Shown: one piece after another, positions 17,162 through 25,301 of the stretch
Numbering within the stretch: the first letter of the stretch is position 1
How the letters are laid out: every line of letters starts with the position of its first letter
DNA from: an uncultured Oscillospiraceae bacterium
Lineage (GTDB): Bacteria > Bacillota > Clostridia > Oscillospirales > Oscillospiraceae
Reading direction: 5' to 3'
DNA length: 51,350 bases
Assembly: GCA_910585265.1 (NCBI GenBank)
Contig: CAJUCA010000019.1
Location: 1 to 51,350 of the forward strand
The notes under the pieces: generated by a model
Databases searched by the model: none
Told to the model about the DNA's origin: nothing
Seen by the model: the letters and a program-made list of their open reading frames with translations, nothing else
Translations under genes and position numbers: made by a program

Positions 17162-17638
17162 ATGTCATTGAAAATCAAGCCCTGCCATCTGCGGGCGGCG
17201 AGGGAGTATGTAGGCCAGCACCACCGGCACAGCATCCCGCCCGTGGGCGGCAAGTTCGCCGTGGCCTGCTATGACGGGGATGATCTGTGCGGCGTGGCGA
17301 TTTGTGGCCGTCCTGTTTCACGGCACCTGGACGATGGGCTGACCCTTGAAATTCTGCGCTGCTGCACGGACGGAACCCGCAACGCCTGTTCTAAACTCTA
17401 CGGGGCCTGTTGCCGCATCGGGTTTGATATGGGTTATGAGCGCATCATCACCTATACCCTGGCAACGGAAACCGGGGCGTCGCTCCGGGCCGCTGGCTTT
17501 GCCTTTGATGGAGAAGCCGGTGGAAAGGAGTGGACAGGCCAGCGCCGCAGGAACTACTATGTGGCCCCCGCAGAATTGAAACACCGCTGGATGAAAAGAC
17601 GGGAGGTGAGCGCCCATGGGCAAGATCAAGACCCGTGA
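17162..17638 (+). CDS. XF1762-family GNAT-like protein
   Basis: About 158 residues with the conserved run of the XF1762 family: IPPVGGKFAVACYDGDDLCG, CGRPVSRHLDDGLTLEILR, CCTDGTRNACSKLYGACCRI, GYERIITYTL. The fold is that of GNAT acetyltransferases, but the substrate is unknown. ATG 17162 is chosen because GGAGG lies upstream; a longer frame starting at 17126 would overlap this site. It is found as cargo within ICE and phage modules. It overlaps the CHAP gene start. Confidence 0.8.
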   Translation: MSLKIKPCHLRAAREYVGQHHRHSIPPVGGKFAVACYDGDDLCGVAICGRPVSRHLDDGLTLEILRCCTDGTRNACSKLYGACCRIGFDMGYERIITYTLATETGASLRAAGFAFDGEAGGKEWTGQRRRNYYVAPAELKHRWMKRREVSAHGQDQDP

Positions 17639-19820
17639 AAAGGCCAAGGGTAAAGACATCAAAGTGCTGGACAAGTCCGCCGTTGTGGGCCAGCGGATGA
17701 AAAATGCCTTTATCCGCTCCAAGCAGAACGCGGCGGCGTTGATGGATGACTGTCAGGCCACCCCCAGCGAGTACGCCGGGGATAAAGTGGAGGTTGCCGC
17801 CGATAATTTGGCCCATGATACGGCGAATGTGGCGGTGTCCGGCACAAAGACGGCGATACGCCAGGGGCGAAAACTGTTCCAGCGCCAGCGGGAGAAACGG
17901 GCGGCGGAGAAGCGGCGGGAGGACACCGCCCCTACTGAACAGGCCCTCTCTCCCGAACCGAGCCAAGGCCCCGCCCCGGAGGGCCAGACCAACAGGACAC
18001 CCCCGGAGGGGCGGTTGCCGCGTCAGCGTACCGACCCGCCCAGGGATGAACAAATCCCCCAACAGCGCACCAACCCGGCCCCGGACAGGCGGCTCCCCCG
18101 GCAACGTACCAACGCCGCCCCGCAGGAACCACGCCCCAAGCAGTATAGAAGCACGGCGGAACGCAGACGGCCCCCTGTCCGCTCTGATGGGGAACGCCCT
18201 GTTGATGCCATTGATACGGTAGTGGAGCGTGGGCGGGCCTTTGTCAAAAAGCAGGCCGAGAAGTGGGCCGAGCGTAAACGGCAGGTGAAAAACCGGGCTG
18301 TTCAGTCTGACAGACCGGCCCAGCCGCAGGTGAAAGCGCCGGATATTTCCCCCATGCCCCAACAGACGGAAACGGCCATCAGGCAGACCGTCAATGCCGC
18401 TAAACAGCCCATTGAAGCGGTAAAGCGGACAGGCCGCACCGCCAGTCAGACCGTGAAAACCACCGGCAGGGCCGCAGAGCGGACAGCAAAGGGCACCATC
18501 AAAAGTACCAAGCGGACGGTAAAGACAGCCCAGCAGACCGCAAAGGGCACGGTGAAAACTGCCCAGCGCACATCCAAAACCGCCATCAAGACCGCCGAGC
18601 ATACGGCAAAGGCGGCGCAGAAAACGGCCCAGGCCACCGCCAAGGCCGCTAAAATGACAGCACAAGCCGCCCGTGCTACGGCGAAAACCGCCGCCACCGC
18701 CGCGAAAGCCAGTGCAAAGGCGGTTGCCGCCACGGTAAAGGCTATGATTGCCTCCGTCAAGGCGCTGGTGGCCGCGATTGCCGCCGGGGGCTGGGTTGCC
18801 ATCCTCGCCGTTGTCATTATCTGCTTGATTGGCTTGATCGTCGGCTCCTGCTTTGGTATCTTCTTTTCCGGGGAGGACAACGGCACAGGCCAGACCATGC
18901 CCGTTGTTGTCCGGGAGATCAACCAGGATTATGAGAGTAAGCTGGAGGAAATCAAGACCGCAAACGCCCATGACGCGCTTGAAATGTCTGGCTCCCGCGC
19001 CGTCTGGCCCGATGTGCTGGCGGTCTACGCCGTTAAGACCACCACCGACCCAAACGCTCCCCAGGAAGTTGCCACCATGGACGATAACAAAAAGGCACTT
19101 CTGAAAGAGATATTTTGGGCCATGAATGAGGTGAGCAGCCGCACAGACACCAGCGCCACCACGCAGACCATTGAAACGGACGATGGAGCGGGCAATATCA
19201 TCGAGGAAGAAGTTGAGGTAACGACCACGACCCTCTATATCACCGTGACCCACAAAACTGCCGATGAAATGGCGGATGCCTACAACTTCACCGCAGACCA
19301 GCGGGCACAGCTTGCGGAGCTACTGGCTGAAGAAAACCGCAGTATGTGGAGCAGCGTCCTGTACGGCATCGGCCTGGGCGATGGGGAGATCGTGGTGGTG
19401 GCCCTCTCGCAAATCGGGAACGTGGGCGGTCAGCCCTATTGGTCTTGGTACGGCTTCAACTCCCGTGTGGAGTGGTGCGCCTGCTTTGTCAGTTGGTGTG
19501 CCAACGAGTGCGGGTATCTGGACGCCGGGGTGATCCCCAAAACCGCGGGCTGCATCAGCGGCTCTAATTGGTTTAAGGATCGGGGACTCTGGCAGGATAA
19601 CAGCTATGAGCCGCGCCCCGGCGACATCATCTACTTTGATTGGGACAACAAAGGTAGCTCCGGGCCGCAGGACGGCCTTGCCGACCACGTTGGCATCGTG
19701 GAGAAGGTGGAGAACGGCATCGTCTACACTGTGGAGGGCAACTCCGGCGATAGTTGCCGGGAAAACCGCTATGCCGTTGGTCACTACGAAATTTATGGGT
19801 ATGGAACACCTGCCTATTAG
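17616..19820 (+). CDS. CD1108-type membrane-anchored CHAP cell-wall hydrolase
   Basis: 734 residues. Order: basic N-terminus; proline/arginine-rich region with repeated PRQRT (about 134-165); Ala/Thr/Lys-rich repeat with an 11-residue period (about 254-376); one membrane helix (about 384-415); an extracellular linker domain; C-terminal CHAP amidase/peptidase (about 590-734), with EWCACFVSWCANECG supplying the cysteine (about Cys620), ADHVGIVEKV the histidine and VEGNSG the asparagine. It would open peptidoglycan for the transfer channel, like VirB1. The long basic part is cytoplasmic. It is the last gene of the transfer operon, closed by a strong terminator. Confidence 0.88.
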   Translation: MGKIKTREKAKGKDIKVLDKSAVVGQRMKNAFIRSKQNAAALMDDCQATPSEYAGDKVEVAADNLAHDTANVAVSGTKTAIRQGRKLFQRQREKRAAEKRREDTAPTEQALSPEPSQGPAPEGQTNRTPPEGRLPRQRTDPPRDEQIPQQRTNPAPDRRLPRQRTNAAPQEPRPKQYRSTAERRRPPVRSDGERPVDAIDTVVERGRAFVKKQAEKWAERKRQVKNRAVQSDRPAQPQVKAPDISPMPQQTETAIRQTVNAAKQPIEAVKRTGRTASQTVKTTGRAAERTAKGTIKSTKRTVKTAQQTAKGTVKTAQRTSKTAIKTAEHTAKAAQKTAQATAKAAKMTAQAARATAKTAATAAKASAKAVAATVKAMIASVKALVAAIAAGGWVAILAVVIICLIGLIVGSCFGIFFSGEDNGTGQTMPVVVREINQDYESKLEEIKTANAHDALEMSGSRAVWPDVLAVYAVKTTTDPNAPQEVATMDDNKKALLKEIFWAMNEVSSRTDTSATTQTIETDDGAGNIIEEEVEVTTTTLYITVTHKTADEMADAYNFTADQRAQLAELLAEENRSMWSSVLYGIGLGDGEIVVVALSQIGNVGGQPYWSWYGFNSRVEWCACFVSWCANECGYLDAGVIPKTAGCISGSNWFKDRGLWQDNSYEPRPGDIIYFDWDNKGSSGPQDGLADHVGIVEKVENGIVYTVEGNSGDSCRENRYAVGHYEIYGYGTPAY

Positions 19821-19840
19821 TCCCTGAAATCTAATTATTT

Positions 19841-19886
19841 CGCCCTGGATTGGCTGAAAACAGTCAATCCAGGGCGTGTTTTTATT
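19841..19886 (+). terminator. Intrinsic terminator of the transfer operon
   Basis: CGCCCTGGATTGGCTG pairs (one G-T pair) with CAGTCAATCCAGGGCG around AAAA, followed by TGTTTTTATT. It lies between the convergent CHAP and XRE genes and may serve both. Confidence 0.85.
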
Positions 19887-20109
19887 CTTCAAATAGTTTT
19901 GCGACAGGGACTTTCAGCGCGTCGGCAATCTTAAACAGCGTTTCCAACGAAACGCCAAACACCTGCGTGGGGCTTTCGATCTTTGCAACGAAAGACCATG
20001 ACCGCCCAATCTTATCTGCAAAGGCTTCCTGCGTCAGTCCTTGCAGTTTGCGATAGTATTGAACCTTCAATCCAAAACGAATGTACTGCTCTCGGTAGAC
20101 TGTTTCCAT
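19882..20109 (-). CDS. XRE-family transcriptional regulator
   Basis: 75 residues, a single helix-turn-helix domain: LKVQYYRKLQGLTQEAFADK, then WSFVAKIESPTQ and LETLFKIADALKVPVAKLF. AGGAGGGG precedes the ATG. A short inverted repeat, GGTAA-AAGG-TTACC, lies in front of the gene and could be its operator. It starts the cargo region and points back towards the transfer operon, so it may control cargo or transfer genes. Confidence 0.88.
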   Translation of the reverse strand: METVYREQYIRFGLKVQYYRKLQGLTQEAFADKIGRSWSFVAKIESPTQVFGVSLETLFKIADALKVPVAKLFEE

Positions 20110-20169
20110 AGCTTTGCCCCTCCTGGTAAAAGGTTACCACGTCCCGCAGAAATTATTTATAGAGGGGAA

Positions 20170-20199
20170 TTGCCATTTATAGCAATACAATGATATAAT
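20170..20199 (+). promoter_or_regulatory. Predicted promoter of the SLOG-family gene
   Basis: TTGCCA, 18 bases, TATAAT, ending about 32 bases before the ATG at 20232. The -10 is perfect. Confidence 0.55.
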
Positions 20200-20231
20200 A
20201 CGGCCAACAAAGGATATAAGGAGTGCGTGAA

Positions 20232-20762
20232 ATGCGAAAAAGAACCTGCTGCTTCACAGGCCACCGCGAGCTGCCGCCTGCTTTCCGCCAAGAACTCGCC
20301 ATGAAGTTGGAAGAAACGATTATTGGCCTGATTGAGCAGGGCGTCCAATTTTATGGAGCCGGAGGTGCGCGGGGCTTTGATGCCCTCGCCGCACAAACTG
20401 TACTTAACCTGAAAAATAGATACCCACACATAAAGCTGATCCTTGTCCTCCCCTGCCTGACGCAGACACGAGGGTGGCCTGCCGGGGACGTGGCGGAATA
20501 TGAGCGCATCAAGGCCCAGGCAGATAAGGTGGTCTACACCGCCCAGGAGTACACCAGGGGTTGTATGTTCAAGCGCAATCGCCATTTGGTAGACCACAGC
20601 GGTGTATGTGTCTGCTACCTCACGAAAAAAGATGGTGGGACAGCCTATACAGTGGACTATGCTGAAAAGCAAGGTTTGGGGATCGTCAACCTTGCCCCCA
20701 TTCAAATTCGTGCCCCTACTTGCAAAAAAATAAATTCTGGCTATAATTTAGGTGTGAGATAG
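20232..20762 (+). CDS. SLOG-family (DUF1273/YpsA-like) protein
   Basis: 176 residues. CCFTGHRELP at the N-terminus, FYGAGGARGFDALAAQTVL and LILVLPCLTQ with a following tryptophan are hallmarks of the SLOG/YpsA-type Rossmann fold, thought to bind nucleotide-derived ligands. ATG 20232 has AAGGAG eight bases upstream. It opens the cargo run and is close to immunity-like genes, so a stress or defence role is possible but unproven. Confidence 0.85.
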   Translation: MRKRTCCFTGHRELPPAFRQELAMKLEETIIGLIEQGVQFYGAGGARGFDALAAQTVLNLKNRYPHIKLILVLPCLTQTRGWPAGDVAEYERIKAQADKVVYTAQEYTRGCMFKRNRHLVDHSGVCVCYLTKKDGGTAYTVDYAEKQGLGIVNLAPIQIRAPTCKKINSGYNLGVR

Positions 20763-20809
20763 CCAAAGAGATGAACATTTCAATGACATATTAAGAGGTG
20801 GAATTACTT

Positions 20810-21133
20810 ATGGCAAAATTTCAACTGAACCCCAACGAGACAATGATCGGCAGCGGACAGGTGGCGCTCCATCAAAAGCAGTTTCTCACCACAAAGCCCT
20901 TTAGCGGGAATATCTATGTCACCAACCAGCGGGCCTGCTTTTATATCAGCATGGTCGGGAGCCCGGAATTTGATTTGCCCCTTTCGGACATTAAGGGCTT
21001 TTCCGTGGGGAAAAAGGCGCTGTTTACGGCGGTGACAATCCACAGCCAGGCGGGTGAGAATTATGTGTTTACCGGGTTCCCGCTCAAGAAACTGCAAGAC
21101 TGGCTGAGGCAGGCTGGTGTCCGGGAACTGTGA
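20810..21133 (+). CDS. PH/GRAM-like domain protein
   Basis: 107 residues, all strands plus one C-terminal helix: IYVTNQRACFYISMVGSPEF is the typical core, with LSDIKGFSVGKKALF next. This resembles small PH/GRAM-like proteins of Firmicutes. ATG 20810 follows an AGAGGTGG site. Base content is higher in GC than the next gene. Function unknown; small PH-like proteins also occur among polyimmunity genes. Confidence 0.7.
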   Translation: MAKFQLNPNETMIGSGQVALHQKQFLTTKPFSGNIYVTNQRACFYISMVGSPEFDLPLSDIKGFSVGKKALFTAVTIHSQAGENYVFTGFPLKKLQDWLRQAGVREL

Positions 21134-21150
21134 ACACGGAGGTATTCACA

Positions 21151-21717
21151 ATGAATATTGAAATAACACAAGAATATAAAGCATCATTGGTTCCATTTCC
21201 AACAGAATTATTGGAGCCGCTTAATCTTCCAAAAGAAACATTTGAGTTTTTGAAAAATGTCGGTCTCCCGGTGTATTCAAATTACGAGATTACTCCCAAT
21301 GCACCTATTACCTTTTTTGAACAGCCCTATGTAAAAAAGCACCCGCATCTCCAAAACACCTTTTTGTATATTGCATCTATGGATGTAATGGGATTGATTG
21401 GAGTAGATGTAAAAAATCAAGGAGTGTTTCAAATGGTGCCGGGTGAAAGCTATCGGGGGGAAGAACCGGACGAAATACCATACTTAATGAATTATGGCAT
21501 TTGTCAACTTGTGGATTGTCTTGGCCTGTGGCTGTCTTTTTATCCACAACTCCGAGAAGAAATAGACAGACAATTAGAACTCAATCCCACATTTAGTCTT
21601 TTTGACCATGAGGAACTATACAAGCCCATTGTGAGCAAATTAAAAGAGGCTGATCCGAAAACGGTGCGGTATCGGAAGTCTTTCTGGCGTAGGATGTGTG
21701 AGCCTGATATAGTATAG
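21151..21717 (+). CDS. SUKH-4-like immunity protein
   Basis: 188 residues, low GC. The pattern FLKNVGLPVYSNYEI near residue 35, then LYIASMDVMGLIGVDVKNQG and MNYGICQLVDCLGLWLSFYP, resembles the SUKH-4 immunity family (contact-dependent toxin immunity). ATG 21151 has GGAGG just upstream; an earlier GTG at 21130 is within the previous gene. No toxin gene is adjacent, so it would be an orphan immunity gene protecting against neighbours' toxins. Confidence 0.65.
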   Translation: MNIEITQEYKASLVPFPTELLEPLNLPKETFEFLKNVGLPVYSNYEITPNAPITFFEQPYVKKHPHLQNTFLYIASMDVMGLIGVDVKNQGVFQMVPGESYRGEEPDEIPYLMNYGICQLVDCLGLWLSFYPQLREEIDRQLELNPTFSLFDHEELYKPIVSKLKEADPKTVRYRKSFWRRMCEPDIV

Positions 21718-21778
21718 TTGAGCAAAGTGTCTGTATAGTATAGGTTGTGACAATAGTAATAAACGGGACGGTGCATAC

Positions 21779-22486
21779 ATGAAAAAAGGTCAACACTCCA
21801 TCCCCACCATTCTGCGGAATATCGTGTGCGCCGCCCTTGCGCTCTGGCTGATGCTGGCCGCGCCCACTGGCTGGCTGTACGACCTGTGGGCTGGCACAGG
21901 AACGGGGCAAGGCCAGCGGCCCGGTGAGGGCGTCCAGCAGCTCCGACGGCAGGAGGACGTGTCATCATGCTTTTACGCCCAGACCCCGGCAACGGTGACA
22001 GGCGGAGATCTGGTGGCCTGCCCGCTGGCCCGTCTGCGGGACGCGGCGCAGGAGGGGACGCACTATCACCGCAGCTATGGCGCAAAACGGGCGGTATCCG
22101 TTTCGGAATACATCTATGCCGACTATCCCCTCCCGCCTTGGCAGAGGATGCTCCAGGGGCTTGCGGGCGGATATTATAACCGCTACTATCTGACGGAGCT
22201 GGAGGACGGCTCCTGGCTGTGCGTGTACTTTGACGATTATCTGACGCTGACGGGCGGGGACGAATATCCCACGGGCTATCTCCGCTATACCACCACCGAG
22301 GAGCGCCGGGCGCTGAGCCAGATGCAGGCGGACTATGACCTTGATCCCGTCTATGTGCTGGATATGTACCGGCATGGGAAAGTCAGTTGGATGCTGGATG
22401 TCCTGCTCCGGCTTGCGGTGCTGGCCGTTGTGGGAATAGGGGCCGCAACGGTTCGGGGCTTTTGTAAAAGGCGGAAATCCGATTAG
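21779..22486 (+). CDS. Membrane protein of unknown function
   Basis: 235 residues with one helix near each end: IVCAALALWLMLAAPTGWLY and MLDVLLRLAVLAVVGIGAA. The extracellular middle contains many tyrosines (YIYADYPLPPWQRM, YYNRYYLTELEDGSWLCVYF). High GC, unlike the SUKH genes on both sides. No strong ribosome binding site is visible. Its 3' end is repeated, degraded, at 23403-23507, showing duplication in this cargo region. Confidence 0.75.
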   Translation: MKKGQHSIPTILRNIVCAALALWLMLAAPTGWLYDLWAGTGTGQGQRPGEGVQQLRRQEDVSSCFYAQTPATVTGGDLVACPLARLRDAAQEGTHYHRSYGAKRAVSVSEYIYADYPLPPWQRMLQGLAGGYYNRYYLTELEDGSWLCVYFDDYLTLTGGDEYPTGYLRYTTTEERRALSQMQADYDLDPVYVLDMYRHGKVSWMLDVLLRLAVLAVVGIGAATVRGFCKRRKSD

Positions 22487-22497
22487 AGCGGTCTGGC

Positions 22498-22519
22498 CTT
22501 TGGGACAAATGTCCCAAAG
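22498..22519. repeat. 22-bp palindrome between cargo genes
   Basis: CTTTGGGACA and TGTCCCAAAG around a 2-base centre (AA), just after the membrane-protein gene. No T-tract follows; it could be an operator or a processed hairpin. Confidence 0.6.
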
Positions 22520-22541
22520 TGAGGTTGAGGAGATATGTGGC

Positions 22542-23333
22542 ATGACATTAAAAAGTATATCATTTGAAAAAGGTTCTTTGGATACGATGATAGACCGACT
22601 TTGCAAAACAATGAACGCTATGGATAGAGAATGGTCAAAAAAAGTTGAGCCTGCTTTGCAAAGTCAAATCCAAACACTATCAGAATTTTTGAACCCATAT
22701 AGCAAAAGTATCCCACTTGCGTATCTTCTATTTTTACAGACAATGGGGAAAAACGATGGCGGGCTACTTGAACAGGAGTGGGATGGATATACGGAAGTAA
22801 GCGTGGATAAGACATTGAATGATTATTGTGAATACTATACAGATGACGATTTTCTTCCAAATGGTTTTTTGCCTTTTTCCTTTCATTGGGACGAGTCCAT
22901 CTTATCATTGAAACTGTCAGAGGGAGACAATCCGCCAATTTACAATGGTTTTGACAAAAGGTTGTTTTCTGGATCATTTGAAAATTATTTGTTTCAGATG
23001 GCATTTCGCAAAGCGGAAAACACACAATTTTTATATCAAGTAAATGGCGGAACTTCCAAAGAAGGTTTCCGTGATATTCTATCTGGAAAGTCGGCTCAAA
23101 ATATTCAGTGGACAACATCAATGGAATTTATCGAGACTATATTAAAACCCTATCAACTGCAAAAGGCTTGGTTCAGTGACAATATTCGCTTTTGTGGTGT
23201 TTCATCGGAATATATAGTGAGTGTCGATTTGCATTGGGCGCTCAATATTAAAATTTCCAGTGACAATCATATTGCCTTGCAAAATATGAAGAAAAATTTA
23301 TCTTCTTTGCTTGGCAGTTTGAAATATTGGTAA
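22542..23333 (+). CDS. SMI1/KNR4 (SUKH-1-like) immunity-type protein
   Basis: 263 residues, low GC. The SUKH core is about residues 45-140: IPLAYLLFLQTMGKNDGGLL is the diagnostic segment (helix, then GG-L turn). A separate C-terminal domain (about 190-263) follows. ATG 22542 is preferred because GAGGAG lies nine bases upstream, though the frame is open from 22500. It shares architecture with the protein at 23609-24616. Such proteins neutralise polymorphic toxins; none is encoded nearby. Confidence 0.78.
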   Translation: MTLKSISFEKGSLDTMIDRLCKTMNAMDREWSKKVEPALQSQIQTLSEFLNPYSKSIPLAYLLFLQTMGKNDGGLLEQEWDGYTEVSVDKTLNDYCEYYTDDDFLPNGFLPFSFHWDESILSLKLSEGDNPPIYNGFDKRLFSGSFENYLFQMAFRKAENTQFLYQVNGGTSKEGFRDILSGKSAQNIQWTTSMEFIETILKPYQLQKAWFSDNIRFCGVSSEYIVSVDLHWALNIKISSDNHIALQNMKKNLSSLLGSLKYW

Positions 23334-23369
23334 AGTACAAAATGATTGGATAGAAAACCAATCAGCACC

Positions 23370-23410
23370 CAGCCGCCAACGGAAACGGCATATAAAAAAA
23401 CCGTTGGATG
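23370..23410. repeat. Cargo repeat copy A with nested inverted repeat
   Basis: About 40 bp (CAGCCGCCAACGG, then CGGCATATAAA, then CCGTTGGATG) shared with 24650-24689. CCAACGG and CCGTTGG form a 7-bp inverted repeat around an AT-rich centre. It joins directly to the duplicated gene tail. Confidence 0.7.
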
Positions 23411-23507
23411 TCCTGCTCCGGCTTGCGGTGCTGGTCGTTGCTGGTATAATAGGGGTAACGGTTCGGGGCGTGTGGAAAAGGCGGAATAAATCAGTACAAA
23501 CCGATTA
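23403..23507 (+). pseudogene. Duplicated 3' fragment of the membrane-protein gene
   Basis: GTTGGATGTCCTGCTCCGGC, the following TTGCGGTGCTGG, and then GGTAACGGTTCGGGGC with AAAAGGCGGAA repeat the end of the gene at 21779-22486, including the last membrane helix and the basic tail. No start codon or upstream coding part remains, so it is a recombination scar. Confidence 0.8.
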
Positions 23508-23608
23508 AATAAAACACCCTCAGTATGAATGTTTCCGTTATTCCGATTACTTACAAAAATTCCGTGTATGACTAAATTATAATTAGCGAGAAAGGGGGAT
23601 TTATCGCT

Positions 23609-24616
23609 ATGCAATGCAATCTACGCACATTGTTCACCCGCCCTCCATGTTCCGAAGCAGAGTTGTTCCGCAAGGTCAAGCAATGTGTTTCTATTTTTGA
23701 ACCGGAGCGGCTTCAAAACCTCAAGCCTGCGCCGGAAGAAGATATTCAAGCATTGGAACAAATGATTATGGAACGATACGGATGCTCAATTCCGGCCTCC
23801 TACAAATTGTACTTGCAGGAGATGGGCCAGGAGGACGGCGGAATACTTTCCTCCATGTTTGAGGGGTGGAACGGTTTTAAGCATGGTAACATGGCCTGTG
23901 AAGCAAAAGATTTCCTTATGTGGGAGGGCTTGTGGCGGTATATTGAGGAAGAGTCTCCCGGCCACCCACCTTTCTTGATTTTCTGCTGTGCGGCACTTCC
24001 CGATATAGGGTATGGTTTCCTTTTGGATGGAGCGGGCTTGGATGAACTCGTGCAAACGTATTGTTGGCATTTTTGCTACTGCCATGATACCTTTGCAAAA
24101 CTGTTATTTTATAGTGCGTATAGCAAACTGCTCCACTGGGTACTGGAACATGGCAAGCCCTTAAAATACAAAGAAGGCACCTTTTCCTCTGGACGTTCCT
24201 GCATTCATGCAATCGCCTTTCTTGCGTACTGTCCGCCGGAATGGACAGTCACCGGTCATGCTCCATTGGCAGAGTTCCTGCAAAAGTTGGAGGCAGACTG
24301 CGAATTGGAGCCGTGTTGGTTCAGCATGGATAAAGAGTTTTGCCTGTTTGATACAAACAATCAACCCACGGACACAGACAATTTCTTTGCACGCTATGCG
24401 GCTTTTCATACATCCTCTGGTCTTACGTTTTATATCAGGTACAATTCATGGAACAGGCACACAATTCGAGTTACTCTTTTAAGCGAGGACTTGCGTCTTA
24501 CTAAGCAAATTATAGACGCTATTTTACAGCAGGCAGAAATAGAAGAGGACTCCTTGAAATTTACAGGACTGGATTGGGAACAGGTTCCGAAATGGTTGAC
24601 TTTTAGTTCTTGGTGA
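23609..24616 (+). CDS. SMI1/KNR4 (SUKH-1-like) immunity-type protein
   Basis: 335 residues. The SUKH core lies at about 45-165: ERYGCSIPASYKLYLQEMGQ, DGGILSSMFEGWNGF and the later WHFCYCHDTFAKLLFY are family-like. A C-terminal domain (about 200-335) ends in WEQVPKWLTFSSW. The start has AAGGGGGA upstream. It is a distant paralogue of the protein at 22542-23333 with the same two-part layout. Probably another orphan immunity protein. Confidence 0.78.
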   Translation: MQCNLRTLFTRPPCSEAELFRKVKQCVSIFEPERLQNLKPAPEEDIQALEQMIMERYGCSIPASYKLYLQEMGQEDGGILSSMFEGWNGFKHGNMACEAKDFLMWEGLWRYIEEESPGHPPFLIFCCAALPDIGYGFLLDGAGLDELVQTYCWHFCYCHDTFAKLLFYSAYSKLLHWVLEHGKPLKYKEGTFSSGRSCIHAIAFLAYCPPEWTVTGHAPLAEFLQKLEADCELEPCWFSMDKEFCLFDTNNQPTDTDNFFARYAAFHTSSGLTFYIRYNSWNRHTIRVTLLSEDLRLTKQIIDAILQQAEIEEDSLKFTGLDWEQVPKWLTFSSW

Positions 24617-24649
24617 TTGATCTATCCGAACAAGCAGGTCAGATTGTCC

Positions 24650-24689
24650 AGCCGCCAAGGTCAACGGCATATAAAAAACCGTTGGATGG
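24650..24689. repeat. Cargo repeat copy B with nested inverted repeats
   Basis: The second copy of the repeat at 23370-23410. In this copy AGCCGCC also pairs with GGCGGCT further right (to 24697), enclosing AACGG and CCGTT, so a two-level cruciform is possible. It immediately precedes the truncated DUF434 gene. Confidence 0.7.
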
Positions 24690-24722
24690 GCGGCTGTCTA
24701 TTGCGGAGGGAAACAGCACACT

Positions 24723-25016
24723 ATGGAAACCGTCAGACGCGGCTATGAGCCGAAGGACGAAAAAGAGTTTGGCCCCAAGGCGGCGGGCAAGCTGAACGCC
24801 TCCGCCCAGGAGCTGTTGTTCTTGATGAACCGGGGCTATGATACAAAGTCCGCCTCCACCTTTGTGGGGAACCACCATCTGCTCTCCGAGCGCCAGCGGC
24901 TGGCCCTGGCCCGGATCACCTCGACACAGGCCGCGCTCCGGCAGCGGGAGGAAAAGCGGCTGCTCCATGCGCCGTCCTGCTGGATGGGGCGCATGGTCAG
25001 CAGGACATGGGCGTAG
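24723..25016 (+). pseudogene. Truncated DUF434 gene fused to foreign DNA
   Basis: The first about 80 codons match the start of DUF434 proteins: RRGYEPKDEKEFGPKAAGKL, FLMNRGYDTKSASTFVGNHH, LLSERQRLALARI. Full-length members are about 200 residues or more, so most of the protein is missing. From about 24958 the DNA is instead the reversed piece of a MobA/MobL relaxase gene, and the frame runs to a chance stop. GGAGGG precedes the ATG. Confidence 0.75.
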
Positions 25017-25053
25017 GGATTGCCGCCGCCTGTGTCGTGTAGGGGCGCAAGCC
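24959..25053 (-). pseudogene. Fragment of a MobA/MobL-type relaxase gene
   Basis: Read on the minus strand the segment encodes GGGNPYAHVLLTMRPIQQDG followed by AWSSRFS, the metal-site motif of MobA/MobL (MOBQ) relaxases. Nothing else of the gene is left. It is a remnant of a mobilisable element, unrelated to the intact MOBP relaxase at 6978-8423. Confidence 0.7.
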
Positions 25054-25055
25054 CG

Positions 25056-25160
25056 TTACCCTTGAGCTGCGCCCCATCTGCGTCCCCGTCCTGCGCCGTC
25101 CTCCTGCGCGGTATTGGTGGCTGTGGCCTTGCTGATGGTTGCTCATAGACGCTCCTTTTC
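25056..25160 (-). pseudogene. DUF3847-like C-terminal tail remnant
   Basis: On the minus strand a frame ends TAQEDGAG, then WGAAQG and a stop, resembling the end of the DUF3847 remnant at 27476-27795 (TPQEGGAD, then AEQG). It lies upstream of the MobA/MobL fragment in transcription order, the normal order of the two genes in Clostridia mobilisable elements. Supported only by this short similarity. Confidence 0.45.
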
Positions 25161-25301
25161 ATGAAAAACGCCCCTGCCGATTTTGGCAGGAGCGAAAATA
25201 ATATTTTTGAATTATAAGATAAAATTGATAGAAATATGGTAGCAAATATGCTATTATAAAATGACGATTTCAAATCAATGTAAGGGAGAAGTCTTATAAA
25301 A

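Noticed and set aside
18370..18750. Repetitive DNA considered as a CRISPR or tandem DNA repeat
   Set aside because: The repetition is at the protein level (11-residue units) with varied codons.
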